9,244 bases of DNA from Dehalococcoidales bacterium. GTDB taxonomy: Bacteria; Chloroflexota; Dehalococcoidia; Dehalococcoidales; RBG-16-60-22. How positions within the stretch are numbered: the stretch's first letter is position 1; each line of letters opens with the position of its first letter. A model generated the notes under the pieces. That model was not told the DNA's origin and searched no databases. It worked only from the letters and a program-made list of their open reading frames with translations. Below are positions 1 through 6,584 of the stretch, piece after piece. The DNA lies in contig JAUWZF010000029.1 of NCBI GenBank assembly GCA_030615475.1, forward strand, positions 1 through 9,244, written 5' to 3'. Both the position numbers and the translations under genes were made by a program.

Positions 1-10
1 GTGACAAATG

Positions 11-42
11 AAGCCTCCCTAACCGGGGGCTTTTCTTCTTTT
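11..42 (+). terminator. Rho-independent terminator of an upstream plus-strand gene
   Basis: An 8-bp stem (AAGCCTCC at 11-18 pairing with GGGGGCTT at 25-32, one T-G wobble) with a 6-base loop is followed by a pyrimidine run rich in T (31-42). The T tract lies on the plus-strand side, so it should end transcription of a gene that lies before the window. The reverse direction has no T run, so it is a poor terminator for the MFS gene that converges on it. Confidence 0.75.
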
Positions 43-97
43 AATGGGCTCGCTGAATATTCTTGGTAATTATCCGCTCGGAAAACGGGTATTTCAG

Positions 98-1357
98 CTA
101 GTCTAACTTTCTGATGCTGGGAATAAATATTATAGCCAAGATAGATAGGACGATAAGGAACATGGCCAGGCTGCCCAGTATCCATTGGACCGGTACTACC
201 TCGGCAAGAATCCCCGCGAAAAAGGTAATCACACTCATAAGACCCCATTGCATGCTGAAGATACTCATTACCCGTCCCCGGTATTCGGCATCCGCGTAAG
301 CCTGCAGCAAGGTGCTTCCTATTGTCATGCGGAGTGTCTGACCCAGCCCGATAAAAACCATGATACCCAGTGAAAGGCCCCATATCGTCGAAAAGGAGAA
401 AATGACTAACGCCGTACCTGCTATCAGGCCGCTGCCAAGCAGCAGCAGACCGCGTTTCTTGTTGGGTAAGGTGGTTAGTGTAATAGAGCCGACGAATGCC
501 CCGACGCCCGCAATACTCATAAGTACACCCATTTTCGTTGCGCTCACTTTTAGGATATCATCTACGTATATCGGTAATAGCTGCACGTAGGGCATGGCCA
601 ATGCGGTGGCAACCAGGGAAAAAAGCAGGACAATCATTATCATTGAGTTCCGTCGGATATATTGAAAGCCTTTCCGAATTTCTCCCAGGATATTACCGCC
701 CTCGCCTGTCGGTTGTCTGCCGCCTGGTATGGAAAGGATGAAAAACGCCCCGCAGATATAAAGTCCGGTCATCACGTAATATACGGCGTCGAAATTAAAA
801 CTGTCGATTAATCTGCCGGCTATATAGGGAGCTACGGCGGTCAGAATATTCATGCCCATCGTGTTGAAGGCTACCGCATTCATTAATTGTTCCCTGTCCA
901 CGATTTCCGCGATTATCGCCTGGAGCGCGGGCATCATGAATCCCATTAAGCTGCCCATGCATAACATGCCTGCTATAAGAACAAGCCATGAGCCGGGATT
1001 TTCCTGGCTGATATAACCGGAAGAGAGGGCCAAGGCAATACCCAGTGACACTATCGCAGAGCCTATTAAACCCGCGATTACAACCCGTTTTTTCGGTATC
1101 CGGTCGGCAATAGCCCCGCCGAATAGGGATACGAATATCATCGGGAATGCACTGATGAGAGCCATTGTTCCCAGCAGGGCGGGTGAACCGGTAAGACGGT
1201 ACATTAGCAGTGGCCCCGTTATTATCTGCATGCTCAGCGAGGCAAACTGACACAGAGCACCTGGTAAATAACGACGGTAAGCCGGATTTTGTAATGAACG
1301 CAGCATTCGGAATCCGAATACGCCACTGCCGGTTTTACTGCGTTCTGATTCTTTCAC
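98..1357 (-). CDS. Major facilitator superfamily exporter (MFS_3 / EntS-like)
   Basis: A 419-residue membrane protein of the usual MFS length, with about a dozen hydrophobic segments. The signature loop between helices 2 and 3 is clear: GGAIADRIPKKR at residues 80-91, matching the MFS motif A pattern G-x-x-x-D-R-x-x-[KR]-[KR]. The central loop near residues 210-235 is hydrophilic, as expected between two six-helix halves. The overall pattern (N-terminal 'LQNPAYRRYLPG', closing helices with QWGLMSVITFFAG) is that of the MFS_3 group of proton-driven small-molecule exporters, for example enterobactin or macrolide efflux; the substrate cannot be told. The start is GTG at 1357, chosen because GGAAG sits six bases upstream. 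An internal ATG at residue 18 is the alternative. A candidate extended -10 lies upstream at 1428-1436, so it may be transcribed apart from the ABC genes. Confidence 0.9.
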   Translation of the reverse strand: MKESERSKTGSGVFGFRMLRSLQNPAYRRYLPGALCQFASLSMQIITGPLLMYRLTGSPALLGTMALISAFPMIFVSLFGGAIADRIPKKRVVIAGLIGSAIVSLGIALALSSGYISQENPGSWLVLIAGMLCMGSLMGFMMPALQAIIAEIVDREQLMNAVAFNTMGMNILTAVAPYIAGRLIDSFNFDAVYYVMTGLYICGAFFILSIPGGRQPTGEGGNILGEIRKGFQYIRRNSMIMIVLLFSLVATALAMPYVQLLPIYVDDILKVSATKMGVLMSIAGVGAFVGSITLTTLPNKKRGLLLLGSGLIAGTALVIFSFSTIWGLSLGIMVFIGLGQTLRMTIGSTLLQAYADAEYRGRVMSIFSMQWGLMSVITFFAGILAEVVPVQWILGSLAMFLIVLSILAIIFIPSIRKLD

Positions 1358-1427
1358 GAGCTACTTCCAGGTAAAAATAGTATTGGGTACAAGTATTTTA
1401 CTCCTAAATAAACTAAAGACTGCAATT

Positions 1428-1436
1428 ATTATATCA
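1428..1436 (-). promoter_or_regulatory. Extended -10 promoter element for the MFS gene
   Basis: On the minus strand the sequence reads TGATATAAT, a perfect TATAAT with the TGn extension. No good -35 is found at 16-18 bases upstream, which is tolerated by extended -10 promoters. Transcription would start near 1421, giving a leader of about 64 bases before the GTG at 1357. This is sequence evidence only. Confidence 0.4.
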
Positions 1437-1444
1437 CGAAGCTA

Positions 1445-1473
1445 TTGACCTTCCCTGAATTCTCTGTTATGGT
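1445..1473 (+). promoter_or_regulatory. Sigma-70-type promoter pointing into the ABC operon's 3' end
   Basis: TTGACC (1445-1450) and TATGGT (1468-1473) are separated by exactly 17 bases. The predicted start near 1480 is followed by a strong Shine-Dalgarno at 1495-1499 and an ATG at 1507. It points in the opposite direction to the flanking MFS and ABC genes and sits back to back with the candidate MFS promoter at 1428-1436. Confidence 0.4.
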
Positions 1474-1506
1474 TGCGCAAACCCGAAGAGAAGAAGGAGA
1501 GGTTCA

Positions 1507-1647
1507 ATGTCTACTACTATTAAACAAGTAATTTATGGTTTCCTAGTCAAGCCGCCCGTCTACCATTCGCAGTGTCCTGGAGGCTGCTTGTGCTACCTGG
1601 TTATCGTGGGTAACCAGGATAATGGCGATTCCATATTCATCATTTAG
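1507..1647 (+). CDS. Possible 46-residue small ORF or truncated gene remnant
   Basis: The ORF begins with ATG at 1507, seven bases after AGGAG (1495-1499), and ends with TAG at 1645-1647. Its predicted product starts MSTTIKQVIYGFLVKPP and then becomes a cysteine- and hydrophobic-rich stretch. The first dozen codons lie in the intergenic gap; the rest is antisense to the end of the ABC ATPase gene, which is clearly the real gene there. The start signals are better than those of most genes in the window, but the product resembles no family I know. It could be a true small protein, a decayed 5' end of a lost gene, or the leader of an antisense RNA. Confidence 0.22.
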   Translation: MSTTIKQVIYGFLVKPPVYHSQCPGGCLCYLVIVGNQDNGDSIFII

Positions 1648-2217
1648 TTGTTGTAATAGTGCCGTTATTTCTTTGGTGGTATTTGAGTCCAGATTTCCGG
1701 TTGGTTCATCGGCAAGTAGTAACAGCGGTTCATTTGCTAAAGCCCGGGCGATAGCCACCCGCTGGCTTTCTCCGGCTGAAAGTTCCTTCGGCTTGTGATG
1801 CATTCTATCGGCCAGGCCCAGTCTCTCTAACAATGTCTTTGCCCTCTCCAGTCGCTCCTTCTCCGGAATACGGGTTATCTCCATGGGGAAAGTAACGTTT
1901 TCGAGCGCCGTGAAAGTAGGCATTAGATTGAAAGTCTGGAAGATGAAACCCATCTGCTTCAGTCTCAGGTTATCCAGCTCGCCTTCTCTTAATTTGGATA
2001 CGTCCCGCCCTTCAAATGAAATAGTGCCGCCGCTGGGCTGTTCCAGCAGGCCGATAAGATTAAGCAGTGTGGTTTTACCCGAACCAGAAGGGCCTGTAAT
2101 ACTGATGAACTCGCCTTTAGTAACCTTAAGGTTGATGCCATCCAGGGCCTTGATATCCTGGCCACCGAGGGTAAAAACCCTGCTTAAATTCTCAGTTTCA
2201 ATAATTATTTCATTCAT
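1543..2217 (-). CDS. ABC transporter ATP-binding protein, LolD/MacB-like
   Basis: A 224-residue ATPase of the LolD/MacB/FtsE type that powers the FtsX-like permease encoded just upstream. All nucleotide-binding motifs are present: Walker A GPSGSGKTT (42-50), Q-loop Q94, signature LSAGESQ (146-152), Walker B LLLLADE (165-171), the D-loop region GNLD (174-177), and the H-loop histidine H204. The signature has alanine where most members have a second glycine (LSGGE), a mild and tolerated change. The start is ATG at 2217; the open frame runs further upstream, but those residues are not family-like and overlap the permease. The ATG lies inside the last codons of the permease gene (8-base overlap), so translation is probably coupled. 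No terminator hairpin is visible after the stop. Confidence 0.93.
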   Translation of the reverse strand: MNEIIIETENLSRVFTLGGQDIKALDGINLKVTKGEFISITGPSGSGKTTLLNLIGLLEQPSGGTISFEGRDVSKLREGELDNLRLKQMGFIFQTFNLMPTFTALENVTFPMEITRIPEKERLERAKTLLERLGLADRMHHKPKELSAGESQRVAIARALANEPLLLLADEPTGNLDSNTTKEITALLQQLNDEYGIAIILVTHDNQVAQAASRTLRMVDGRLD

Positions 2218-3373
2218 AGTGGAGAGCCTGTACAATATTAGTCTTTGATATTCGCCACGCCGGGTACAAGCCAGCCAGTGCCCCGACAACGATGGCAATA
2301 CCAATACCGGTTAAAAAGATGCGTGCATTGACCAGTGGTGCAAAATAGGTCAGGCCAAAGAACTCGGCTAAAATGTAGGTTATTGCCAGGGAAAGCAGGT
2401 AGCCGCTGATACAGCCAATTACGCCGGCAATAAGGCTGGTTATCAGTGATTCAGTGATAACCAGCTGAAAAATAAAGCGGCGATGTACGCCTATAGCCCT
2501 CATCGTCCCGATTTCCTTAACCCGCTCACCAACGGCCATTATCATCGTCGAAAGAATGAAAAGAATACCGATAAGCAGGGCAACGGTCGACAAACCAACG
2601 TTAGCCGCTTCAACGATACCCATCAGGTCGGTGAATTTATCCACCATGGCTTCCTGAGTTTGGGCCGAGATAATGGGCCACGTGTCGCTTATTTCCCGGG
2701 CCGTTGCTTCTGCCTGCGAAATATCGTTCACCTTAACCGGTACAAAAGTGAGTTGGCCCGGCTTGGAATACGCTTCCTGCAAACCTTTGAGAGGAGTATA
2801 TATCATACCATCATCCAGGCTACCACTGGATTTAAGAATGCCCACCACCTTGAATGATTTGCCCCTGAATTCCAGCGAACCACCCAGACTTAATTCAGCA
2901 ACCATAGCTATTCCGGAGCCCGCTACGAGTGTATACTCATCACTATCCTCGATAAAACGGCCTTCGGCTAATTCTAAATAGGGAACAACTTCGGGGAAGT
3001 AGTCGGGGGTTACGCCGTATAACATTGGTATAGCCCCCGGTTTTTCGGGCATAAAATCCATCGGTATCGCCGTAAAAACGGGAAAGGTTGCTTTTACGTT
3101 GTCTACTTGTTCTATCTCGTCCAGCAGCTCCTCGGGGAAGCTGCCGACAAACGCAGCAACATCCGGGTAGGGATAGGCTTCGGCTTCCTTGGGGACGATG
3201 ATGATATCAGCCCCTTGCTTGGCTATGGAATTTTCAAAGGAAACCATCAGACCCTCGCTGATACTCAGTATGGTCACCGTGAAGGCAATGGCAATACCGA
3301 CGCCGATGATGGTGAGGATACTCCGGGCACGGCGGCGGGTTAGATTCCTGACAGCTAGTTTGGTAAGTAGCAT
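2210..3373 (-). CDS. ABC transporter permease, FtsX/MacB family
   Basis: A 387-residue permease with the standard layout. The N-terminus MLLTKLAVRNLTRRRARS precedes the first membrane helix (about 17-40). A large extracytoplasmic MacB-type domain follows (about 45-255), then three helices in the C-terminal FtsX domain. The conserved cytoplasmic loop ERVKEIGTMRAIG and the ending GLYPAWRISKTNIVQAL are diagnostic. Such permeases use ATP hydrolysis to drive a mechanical stroke on the outer side, moving lipoproteins, peptides or drugs; the substrate here is unknown and no membrane-fusion partner is nearby. The ATG at 3373 is preferred over a TTG at 3415 because the MLLTKLAVRN start matches the family; neither has a clear Shine-Dalgarno. 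It overlaps the ATPase start by eight bases. Confidence 0.9.
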   Translation of the reverse strand: MLLTKLAVRNLTRRRARSILTIIGVGIAIAFTVTILSISEGLMVSFENSIAKQGADIIIVPKEAEAYPYPDVAAFVGSFPEELLDEIEQVDNVKATFPVFTAIPMDFMPEKPGAIPMLYGVTPDYFPEVVPYLELAEGRFIEDSDEYTLVAGSGIAMVAELSLGGSLEFRGKSFKVVGILKSSGSLDDGMIYTPLKGLQEAYSKPGQLTFVPVKVNDISQAEATAREISDTWPIISAQTQEAMVDKFTDLMGIVEAANVGLSTVALLIGILFILSTMIMAVGERVKEIGTMRAIGVHRRFIFQLVITESLITSLIAGVIGCISGYLLSLAITYILAEFFGLTYFAPLVNARIFLTGIGIAIVVGALAGLYPAWRISKTNIVQALHYE

Positions 3374-3412
3374 TTGCTTAACATTGATACTACTACAATT
3401 TATGTGAGTGAG

Positions 3413-3454
3413 CAAATATTTGATATCAGGTCACACATTTTTCATGTCATTATA
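3413..3454 (-). promoter_or_regulatory. Candidate promoter and palindromic sites upstream of the ABC operon
   Basis: A perfect TATAAT reads on the minus strand at 3449-3454, without a convincing -35. Downstream of it, in the likely leader, are two perfect palindromes that nearly abut: TGATATCA (3421-3428) and CAAATATTTG (3413-3422). They could form an operator, but short AT-rich palindromes also arise by chance. The rest of the 235-base gap to the stress-protein gene shows nothing firmer. Confidence 0.25.
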
Positions 3455-3650
3455 TAGTGCGGAGTAATACCTGGTCTGTACGTATTGCCCTGTGGAATTT
3501 AAGGGGAAATACCCAGTGAAATTAGCTGTTTGCATGCTATTGTTTACTCACCGATTTATATTAAAATTAATTGGGTAAATATATCTATCTATAGCCACGA
3601 TACAAAATGCATGGGACGGAAGTTGTGGAATATCGGGATGAGGCGAATAG

Positions 3651-4490
3651 ATGTTTGAGAAAATAATCGTGCCGTTAGATTGTTCCAAACTTGCTGAGGC
3701 CGCGCTTCCTTACGCGGAGGAGCTGGGTGCGAAAATGCCTTCCGGTATATTCCTGCTGTCTGTTATCGGCTCTGAAGACCATGAAAAACTTAGGAATTAC
3801 TATAATTACATCAAGAAAATCAAAGAGGCTACAAGTCACTATGCCGGAAAGTATATTGAAAATGAAAGTAGAGAATTGCTCGATGTAGCGACAGTACGTC
3901 GGACCGGAGACCCGGCCAAGAAGATTATCGAATATGCTCTCGAGATTGATTTTCCGTTAATAATCATGGCAAGCCACGGTCAGACCGGAATGAGCCGTTG
4001 GACCGTAGGCAGTGTTGCCGACAAAGTGGTCAGGGCCGGTAGCACGCAGGCGGTGATGCTCATCAGGGCCAATGATTCTCGTTCCGATATACGTGAAAAG
4101 CGATTATTAAGGAAGGCGCTGGTACCACTGGATGGTTCATTTAAAAGCGAATCAGTCATTCCCTATATCTGTAATATTGCCTTGAAACTTAAGATGGAAC
4201 TGACCTTTCTTAAAGTAGTATCGCAAAATGGTAATTCCGAAGCAGACGCTAAAACTTACCTGCAAGATATGTGCAAAAAGATACAAGACATGGTTGATGT
4301 CGCCATCGATTATAAGGTCGGTGCTGGTTCGGTAGCCGAGACTATCATTGACCTTGCCGATGAACTAACCGTTGACCTTGTGGCCATGTCAACACGTGGT
4401 ATGAATAGAAACAATCCTTTATCCCTGGGAAGTGTCGCCCAGAAGGTCTTTCTCGCGGGGAATACACCGCTGCTACTGATAAGAAAATAA
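3651..4490 (+). CDS. Universal stress protein with two tandem UspA domains
   Basis: A 279-residue soluble cytoplasmic protein made of two Usp domains. Domain 1 spans about 1-140 (MFEKIIVPLDCSKLAEAALPYA to AVMLIRAN) and domain 2 about 152-279 (LLRKALVPLDGSFKSESVIPY to LLLIRK). Each ends with the ATP-binding loop of the family: ASHG-9x-GS at 107-121 in domain 1 and STRG-9x-GS at 247-261 in domain 2. The usual first glycine of G-2x-G-9x-G[ST] is Ala or Ser here, a frequent variant. Usp proteins bind adenine nucleotides and help cells survive starvation or stress; the exact role is unknown. ATG at 3651 is the obvious start, with a weak AGG seven bases upstream. It stands alone on its strand, divergent from the ABC operon. 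Confidence 0.93.
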   Translation: MFEKIIVPLDCSKLAEAALPYAEELGAKMPSGIFLLSVIGSEDHEKLRNYYNYIKKIKEATSHYAGKYIENESRELLDVATVRRTGDPAKKIIEYALEIDFPLIIMASHGQTGMSRWTVGSVADKVVRAGSTQAVMLIRANDSRSDIREKRLLRKALVPLDGSFKSESVIPYICNIALKLKMELTFLKVVSQNGNSEADAKTYLQDMCKKIQDMVDVAIDYKVGAGSVAETIIDLADELTVDLVAMSTRGMNRNNPLSLGSVAQKVFLAGNTPLLLIRK

Positions 4491-4504
4491 TTTTATCGTT
4501 ACTT

Positions 4505-4545
4505 CGAGCCCTTGGCCCACGGTTCAAGTCCACCCGCTGCCGCTT
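4505..4545 (+). pseudogene. tRNA 3'-half-like remnant
   Basis: Just after the stress-protein stop lies GGTTCAAGTCC (4521-4531), a good match to the T-loop consensus GGTTCRANYCC. It is followed by ACCCGCTGCC (4532-4541), shaped like the 3' side of an acceptor stem. The five bases before the loop (CACGG) pair with those after it (CCACC) at only two of five positions, and no 5' half is present, so no functional tRNA can be called. It may be a scar of an ancient tRNA-targeted integration or a chance match. Confidence 0.25.
4527..4545 (+). repeat. Copy 1 of a short intergenic repeat (CCGCTGCC core)
   Basis: AGTCCACCCGCTGCCGCTT here matches 8159-8177 at 17 of 19 positions, and its CCGCTGCCGCTTA part (4534-4546) is identical to 6486-6498. 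All three copies lie between genes and in the same orientation. The match level is only modestly above chance for a window this size. Confidence 0.3.
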
Positions 4546-4554
4546 AATATCTAT

Positions 4555-5412
4555 TTATCGTATCACTTGCCAGCAGCTAATTTCTAAATCACTGCCTGCC
4601 CATACTCCGGCCCTGATGATTACTACTACTGAATCAGAGTCGTCTCTAGCCTTTGCCTCAATGGAATAGGGGACTGCTTCCATAATCCAGACTGTTTCAA
4701 CATCTTCGCTCTGTGCTTCTACAAAGCCGTGACCTTCGATTCCCTCTATATCCGGCGGACCGCTGAGTTTAAAGCAATGATACTCTGTTTCACCTCCACT
4801 AATAGTGGGATGAGGTACATCATTATCCCACACAAGGGTTATGCCGGTCGCGGAAGAGCCGACAACAGAGGGTTCATTATTTAGAGGTTGTGTTACGTTA
4901 CTGCTTGTTGAACCGGATACATGGTCCACATTCGGCGGGAAATCAATTATAATTTTGTCTATTTTCATAGTCTTGGTATGATTGTTGATTAATGACATAG
5001 TATAAGTATAATTACCTGAAACGTCATCGTAAGTAGCCGTAACGTTGACCGAGAGCCAATTTGAATGGTCCCCGGTCTGACCTATCGGCTCACCGGCTAT
5101 GGTATCAACCTCGTCAATGATAATATCAACCGACAGTCCGTTTATATCGGTAATTTGATATGAATAGGGAAGAGAAGCAGGAGTATCGTTTTTTATCTTC
5201 CACAGGGCGTCTTCAACTCCGGCATCGGCAGCCAGTATTCCCTTAAATTCCTCCTCAGCCATCATTCCGGCATTCAGGTTCGTCGCTACATAGTTTATCG
5301 AGGGCACGATGAGAAGGCTGCCAACGGCAAACATAGCTAACACAGAGGGTAAAGCCACTCCATCCTGCCGTTTTATTATATATGATATTTTCTCTATTAC
5401 TGCTTTCAGCAT
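4555..5412 (-). CDS. PilX/GspK-like minor pilin with large extracellular domain
   Basis: A 285-residue protein with a short positive N-terminus ending RQDG at residue 18, then a single hydrophobic helix VALPSVLAMFAVGSLLIV, then AADAGVEDALW at about 61-71. This layout and the A-[DE]-A-G-x-E motif are those of the PilX N-terminal domain and GspK-type pseudopilins. Cleavage by prepilin peptidase would fall after G18, but +1 is Val rather than Phe/Met and +5 is Ser rather than Glu; lack of E5 is known for GspK. The remaining ~200 residues are Thr/Ser/Asn/Asp-rich and look beta-stranded, suggesting an exposed adhesive or tip domain. It is the last gene of a three-gene operon, four bases after the preceding stop. 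I infer the family from architecture, not from a strong sequence match. Confidence 0.6.
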   Translation of the reverse strand: MLKAVIEKISYIIKRQDGVALPSVLAMFAVGSLLIVPSINYVATNLNAGMMAEEEFKGILAADAGVEDALWKIKNDTPASLPYSYQITDINGLSVDIIIDEVDTIAGEPIGQTGDHSNWLSVNVTATYDDVSGNYTYTMSLINNHTKTMKIDKIIIDFPPNVDHVSGSTSSNVTQPLNNEPSVVGSSATGITLVWDNDVPHPTISGGETEYHCFKLSGPPDIEGIEGHGFVEAQSEDVETVWIMEAVPYSIEAKARDDSDSVVVIIRAGVWAGSDLEISCWQVIR

Positions 5413-5416
5413 GTTA

Positions 5417-5935
5417 CTAATTTAACCTCTTGGTGGCTCTGTATTCCTGTATGGAACTCTTCTGCCCCGAGCGGGTTTCAAGGCTCAAAATCCATGTATT
5501 ATCCTGCTTGGAGAGGTTTGCCGAATAAAGGCTATACGCCACTGGTGATGTGATATTTTCTGTAACGGCACCATCTTTATCACGCTTTACCTGATTCCTT
5601 TGGACTTTCTTTAATGATTCAACATCATCAAGCCGTATATAGCGGATATTATAGGTATCACCGCTTGTCCATTCCTTCCAGTATATGGTAATGAATTCAT
5701 CATCAACAGTTCCGGGGTCATCACCGGCAGTAATGTTCTCAGCCATCAGTGCATCCCGACTGAACCAACGGCCAAAAATATGCGCCTGTTGAGTCACTCT
5801 GGCGTGGTGCTCGTTACGCTCAGTACCCCAGATGACCTGTATGGTGGTCATTCCGGCACCAGCGGCAATTAGTGCCACTATGGCAACGGTAACGGCCAGA
5901 CTTATTAAGCCAAATCCTTTTTCTTGTCGTCTCAT
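5417..5935 (-). CDS. PilW/GspJ-like minor pilin lacking the +5 glutamate
   Basis: A 172-residue prepilin-like protein. The leader MRRQEKG ends in the expected glycine (G7), followed by FGLISLAVTVAIVALIAAGAG, a hydrophobic class III-type helix. The residue at mature position 5 is Ser12 instead of the near-universal Glu, although the leader and the Phe+1 are normal. After the helix comes a positive stretch and QQAHIFGRWFSRDALMAENI, the pattern seen in PilW/GspJ proteins at the start of the globular head. The ATG overlaps the previous gene's TGA (ATGA), a sign of translational coupling. It probably acts in the inner membrane and periphery as part of a pilus tip or secretion pseudopilus together with its two neighbours. 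Confidence 0.65.
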   Translation of the reverse strand: MRRQEKGFGLISLAVTVAIVALIAAGAGMTTIQVIWGTERNEHHARVTQQAHIFGRWFSRDALMAENITAGDDPGTVDDEFITIYWKEWTSGDTYNIRYIRLDDVESLKKVQRNQVKRDKDGAVTENITSPVAYSLYSANLSKQDNTWILSLETRSGQKSSIQEYRATKRLN

Positions 5936-6303
5936 CTTTCGATTTTGTATATGAAAGCGGAAAATACGTCCTTACCGTCATGTTGTACCGTAATTGTAAC
6001 TTTCTGAATGCCATCATCTGGGTCGCGTAATGCTTCGACCACCGGGGTTTCTATGGACCATCCGCTCGGAATACTAAGCGTCGGGTCTATCGGATATTCC
6101 GTCACTGAATACGTATAATTACAGCTCTTAATATATTCAAACTCGTTGCGTGCAAGACTTTCGGCGGTTACCCGTTTATCGCCAACCAGATTAGCCTTAG
6201 TTGCTGTGCCTATGGAGCCTAAAAAAACAATGGCGACTGTCCCCAGTAGGGCTAGGGCCACAATGTTCTCTATAAGTGCAAAACCTCTACTATTGCCTTT
6301 CAT
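5932..6303 (-). CDS. PilV/GspI-like type IV prepilin
   Basis: A 123-residue prepilin with a textbook N-terminus: MKGNSRG, then FALIENIVALALLG. Prepilin peptidase would cut after G7 and methylate F8; Glu12 is the conserved +5 glutamate. The helix runs to about residue 31 and is followed by ESLARNEFEYIKS (about 48-60), the A-x-x-x-[EQ]-x-E-x-[IL]-[KR] pattern common in PilV and GspI. The short head domain ends in a predicted beta strand (KVTITVQHDGKDVFSAFIYKI). The start ATG at 6303 has a weak AGG in front. It is the first gene of the three-gene minor-pilin operon and overlaps the next gene by four bases. Confidence 0.8.
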   Translation of the reverse strand: MKGNSRGFALIENIVALALLGTVAIVFLGSIGTATKANLVGDKRVTAESLARNEFEYIKSCNYTYSVTEYPIDPTLSIPSGWSIETPVVEALRDPDDGIQKVTITVQHDGKDVFSAFIYKIER

Positions 6304-6326
6304 GGCTCTACCTGAAAACGGGAGAA

Positions 6327-6386
6327 TATGGAATAGTTATAGTGATTCCATACTTAATTATCCCATGTATAAAGGAAGACAACCAA
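6327..6386 (-). promoter_or_regulatory. Candidate promoter and dyad operator of the minor-pilin operon
   Basis: On the minus strand TTGGTT (6381-6386) and GATAAT (6357-6362) are 18 bases apart, a weak sigma-70-type match. Downstream lies a perfect 8-bp inverted repeat, TATGGAAT (6327-6334) and ATTCCATA (6345-6352), with a 10-base spacer. It would cover the predicted transcription start and early leader, where a repressor site or an RNA hairpin could act. Confidence 0.3.
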
Positions 6387-6485
6387 TAGTCTATTAGTCA
6401 ATGATGCGGTAATATTTGGTACTACGTACTGTAAAGAGTGTTTATTACGTAACGGGGTCTATGGTTTTTCCGGTGGATTGGGCAA

Positions 6486-6498
6486 CCGCTGCCGCTTA
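6486..6498 (+). repeat. Copy 2 of the short intergenic repeat
   Basis: CCGCTGCCGCTTA is identical to 4534-4546 and shares CCGCTGCC with 8166-8173. It lies in the divergent gap upstream of the presenilin-like gene. Thirteen identical bases twice in about 9 kb can occur by chance. Confidence 0.25.
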
Positions 6499-6525
6499 TT
6501 TTTAGCCTTTACAGCTGCCCCTAAA

Positions 6526-6562
6526 TTGCTTTTGCCCTTCCCCTTTTCTATAATTAGGGGAA
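6526..6562 (+). promoter_or_regulatory. Promoter of the presenilin-like gene with flanking dyad
   Basis: TTGCTT (6526-6531), a 17-base spacer and a perfect TATAAT (6549-6554) form a plausible sigma-70-type promoter. Transcription would begin near 6561, about 24 bases before the ATG. The -10 box lies between the arms of an inverted repeat, TTCCCC (6538-6543) and GGGGAA (6557-6562), so a bound regulator could block it directly. The short leader has no visible Shine-Dalgarno. Confidence 0.45.
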
Positions 6563-6584
6563 ATTCCCGGATTATTTCAGTGTA

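Noticed and set aside
795..1253. 152-codon minus-strand frame inside the MFS gene
   Set aside because: Same-strand alternative frame of a clear membrane transporter; composition lacks any domain and the MFS reading is unambiguous.
2218..2304. Upstream extension of the ATPase to residue -29
   Set aside because: The extra residues lie wholly inside the permease gene and are not family-like; MNEIIIETENL is the normal LolD-type start and overlaps the permease stop by eight bases.
4477..4500. Terminator after the stress-protein gene
   Set aside because: GATAAG...TTTATC gives only a weak AT-rich imperfect stem overlapping the stop codon, with no T run after it.
4505..4545. Functional tRNA gene
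   Set aside because: No 5' half, no D-arm and a T-stem with only two of five pairs; at most a remnant.
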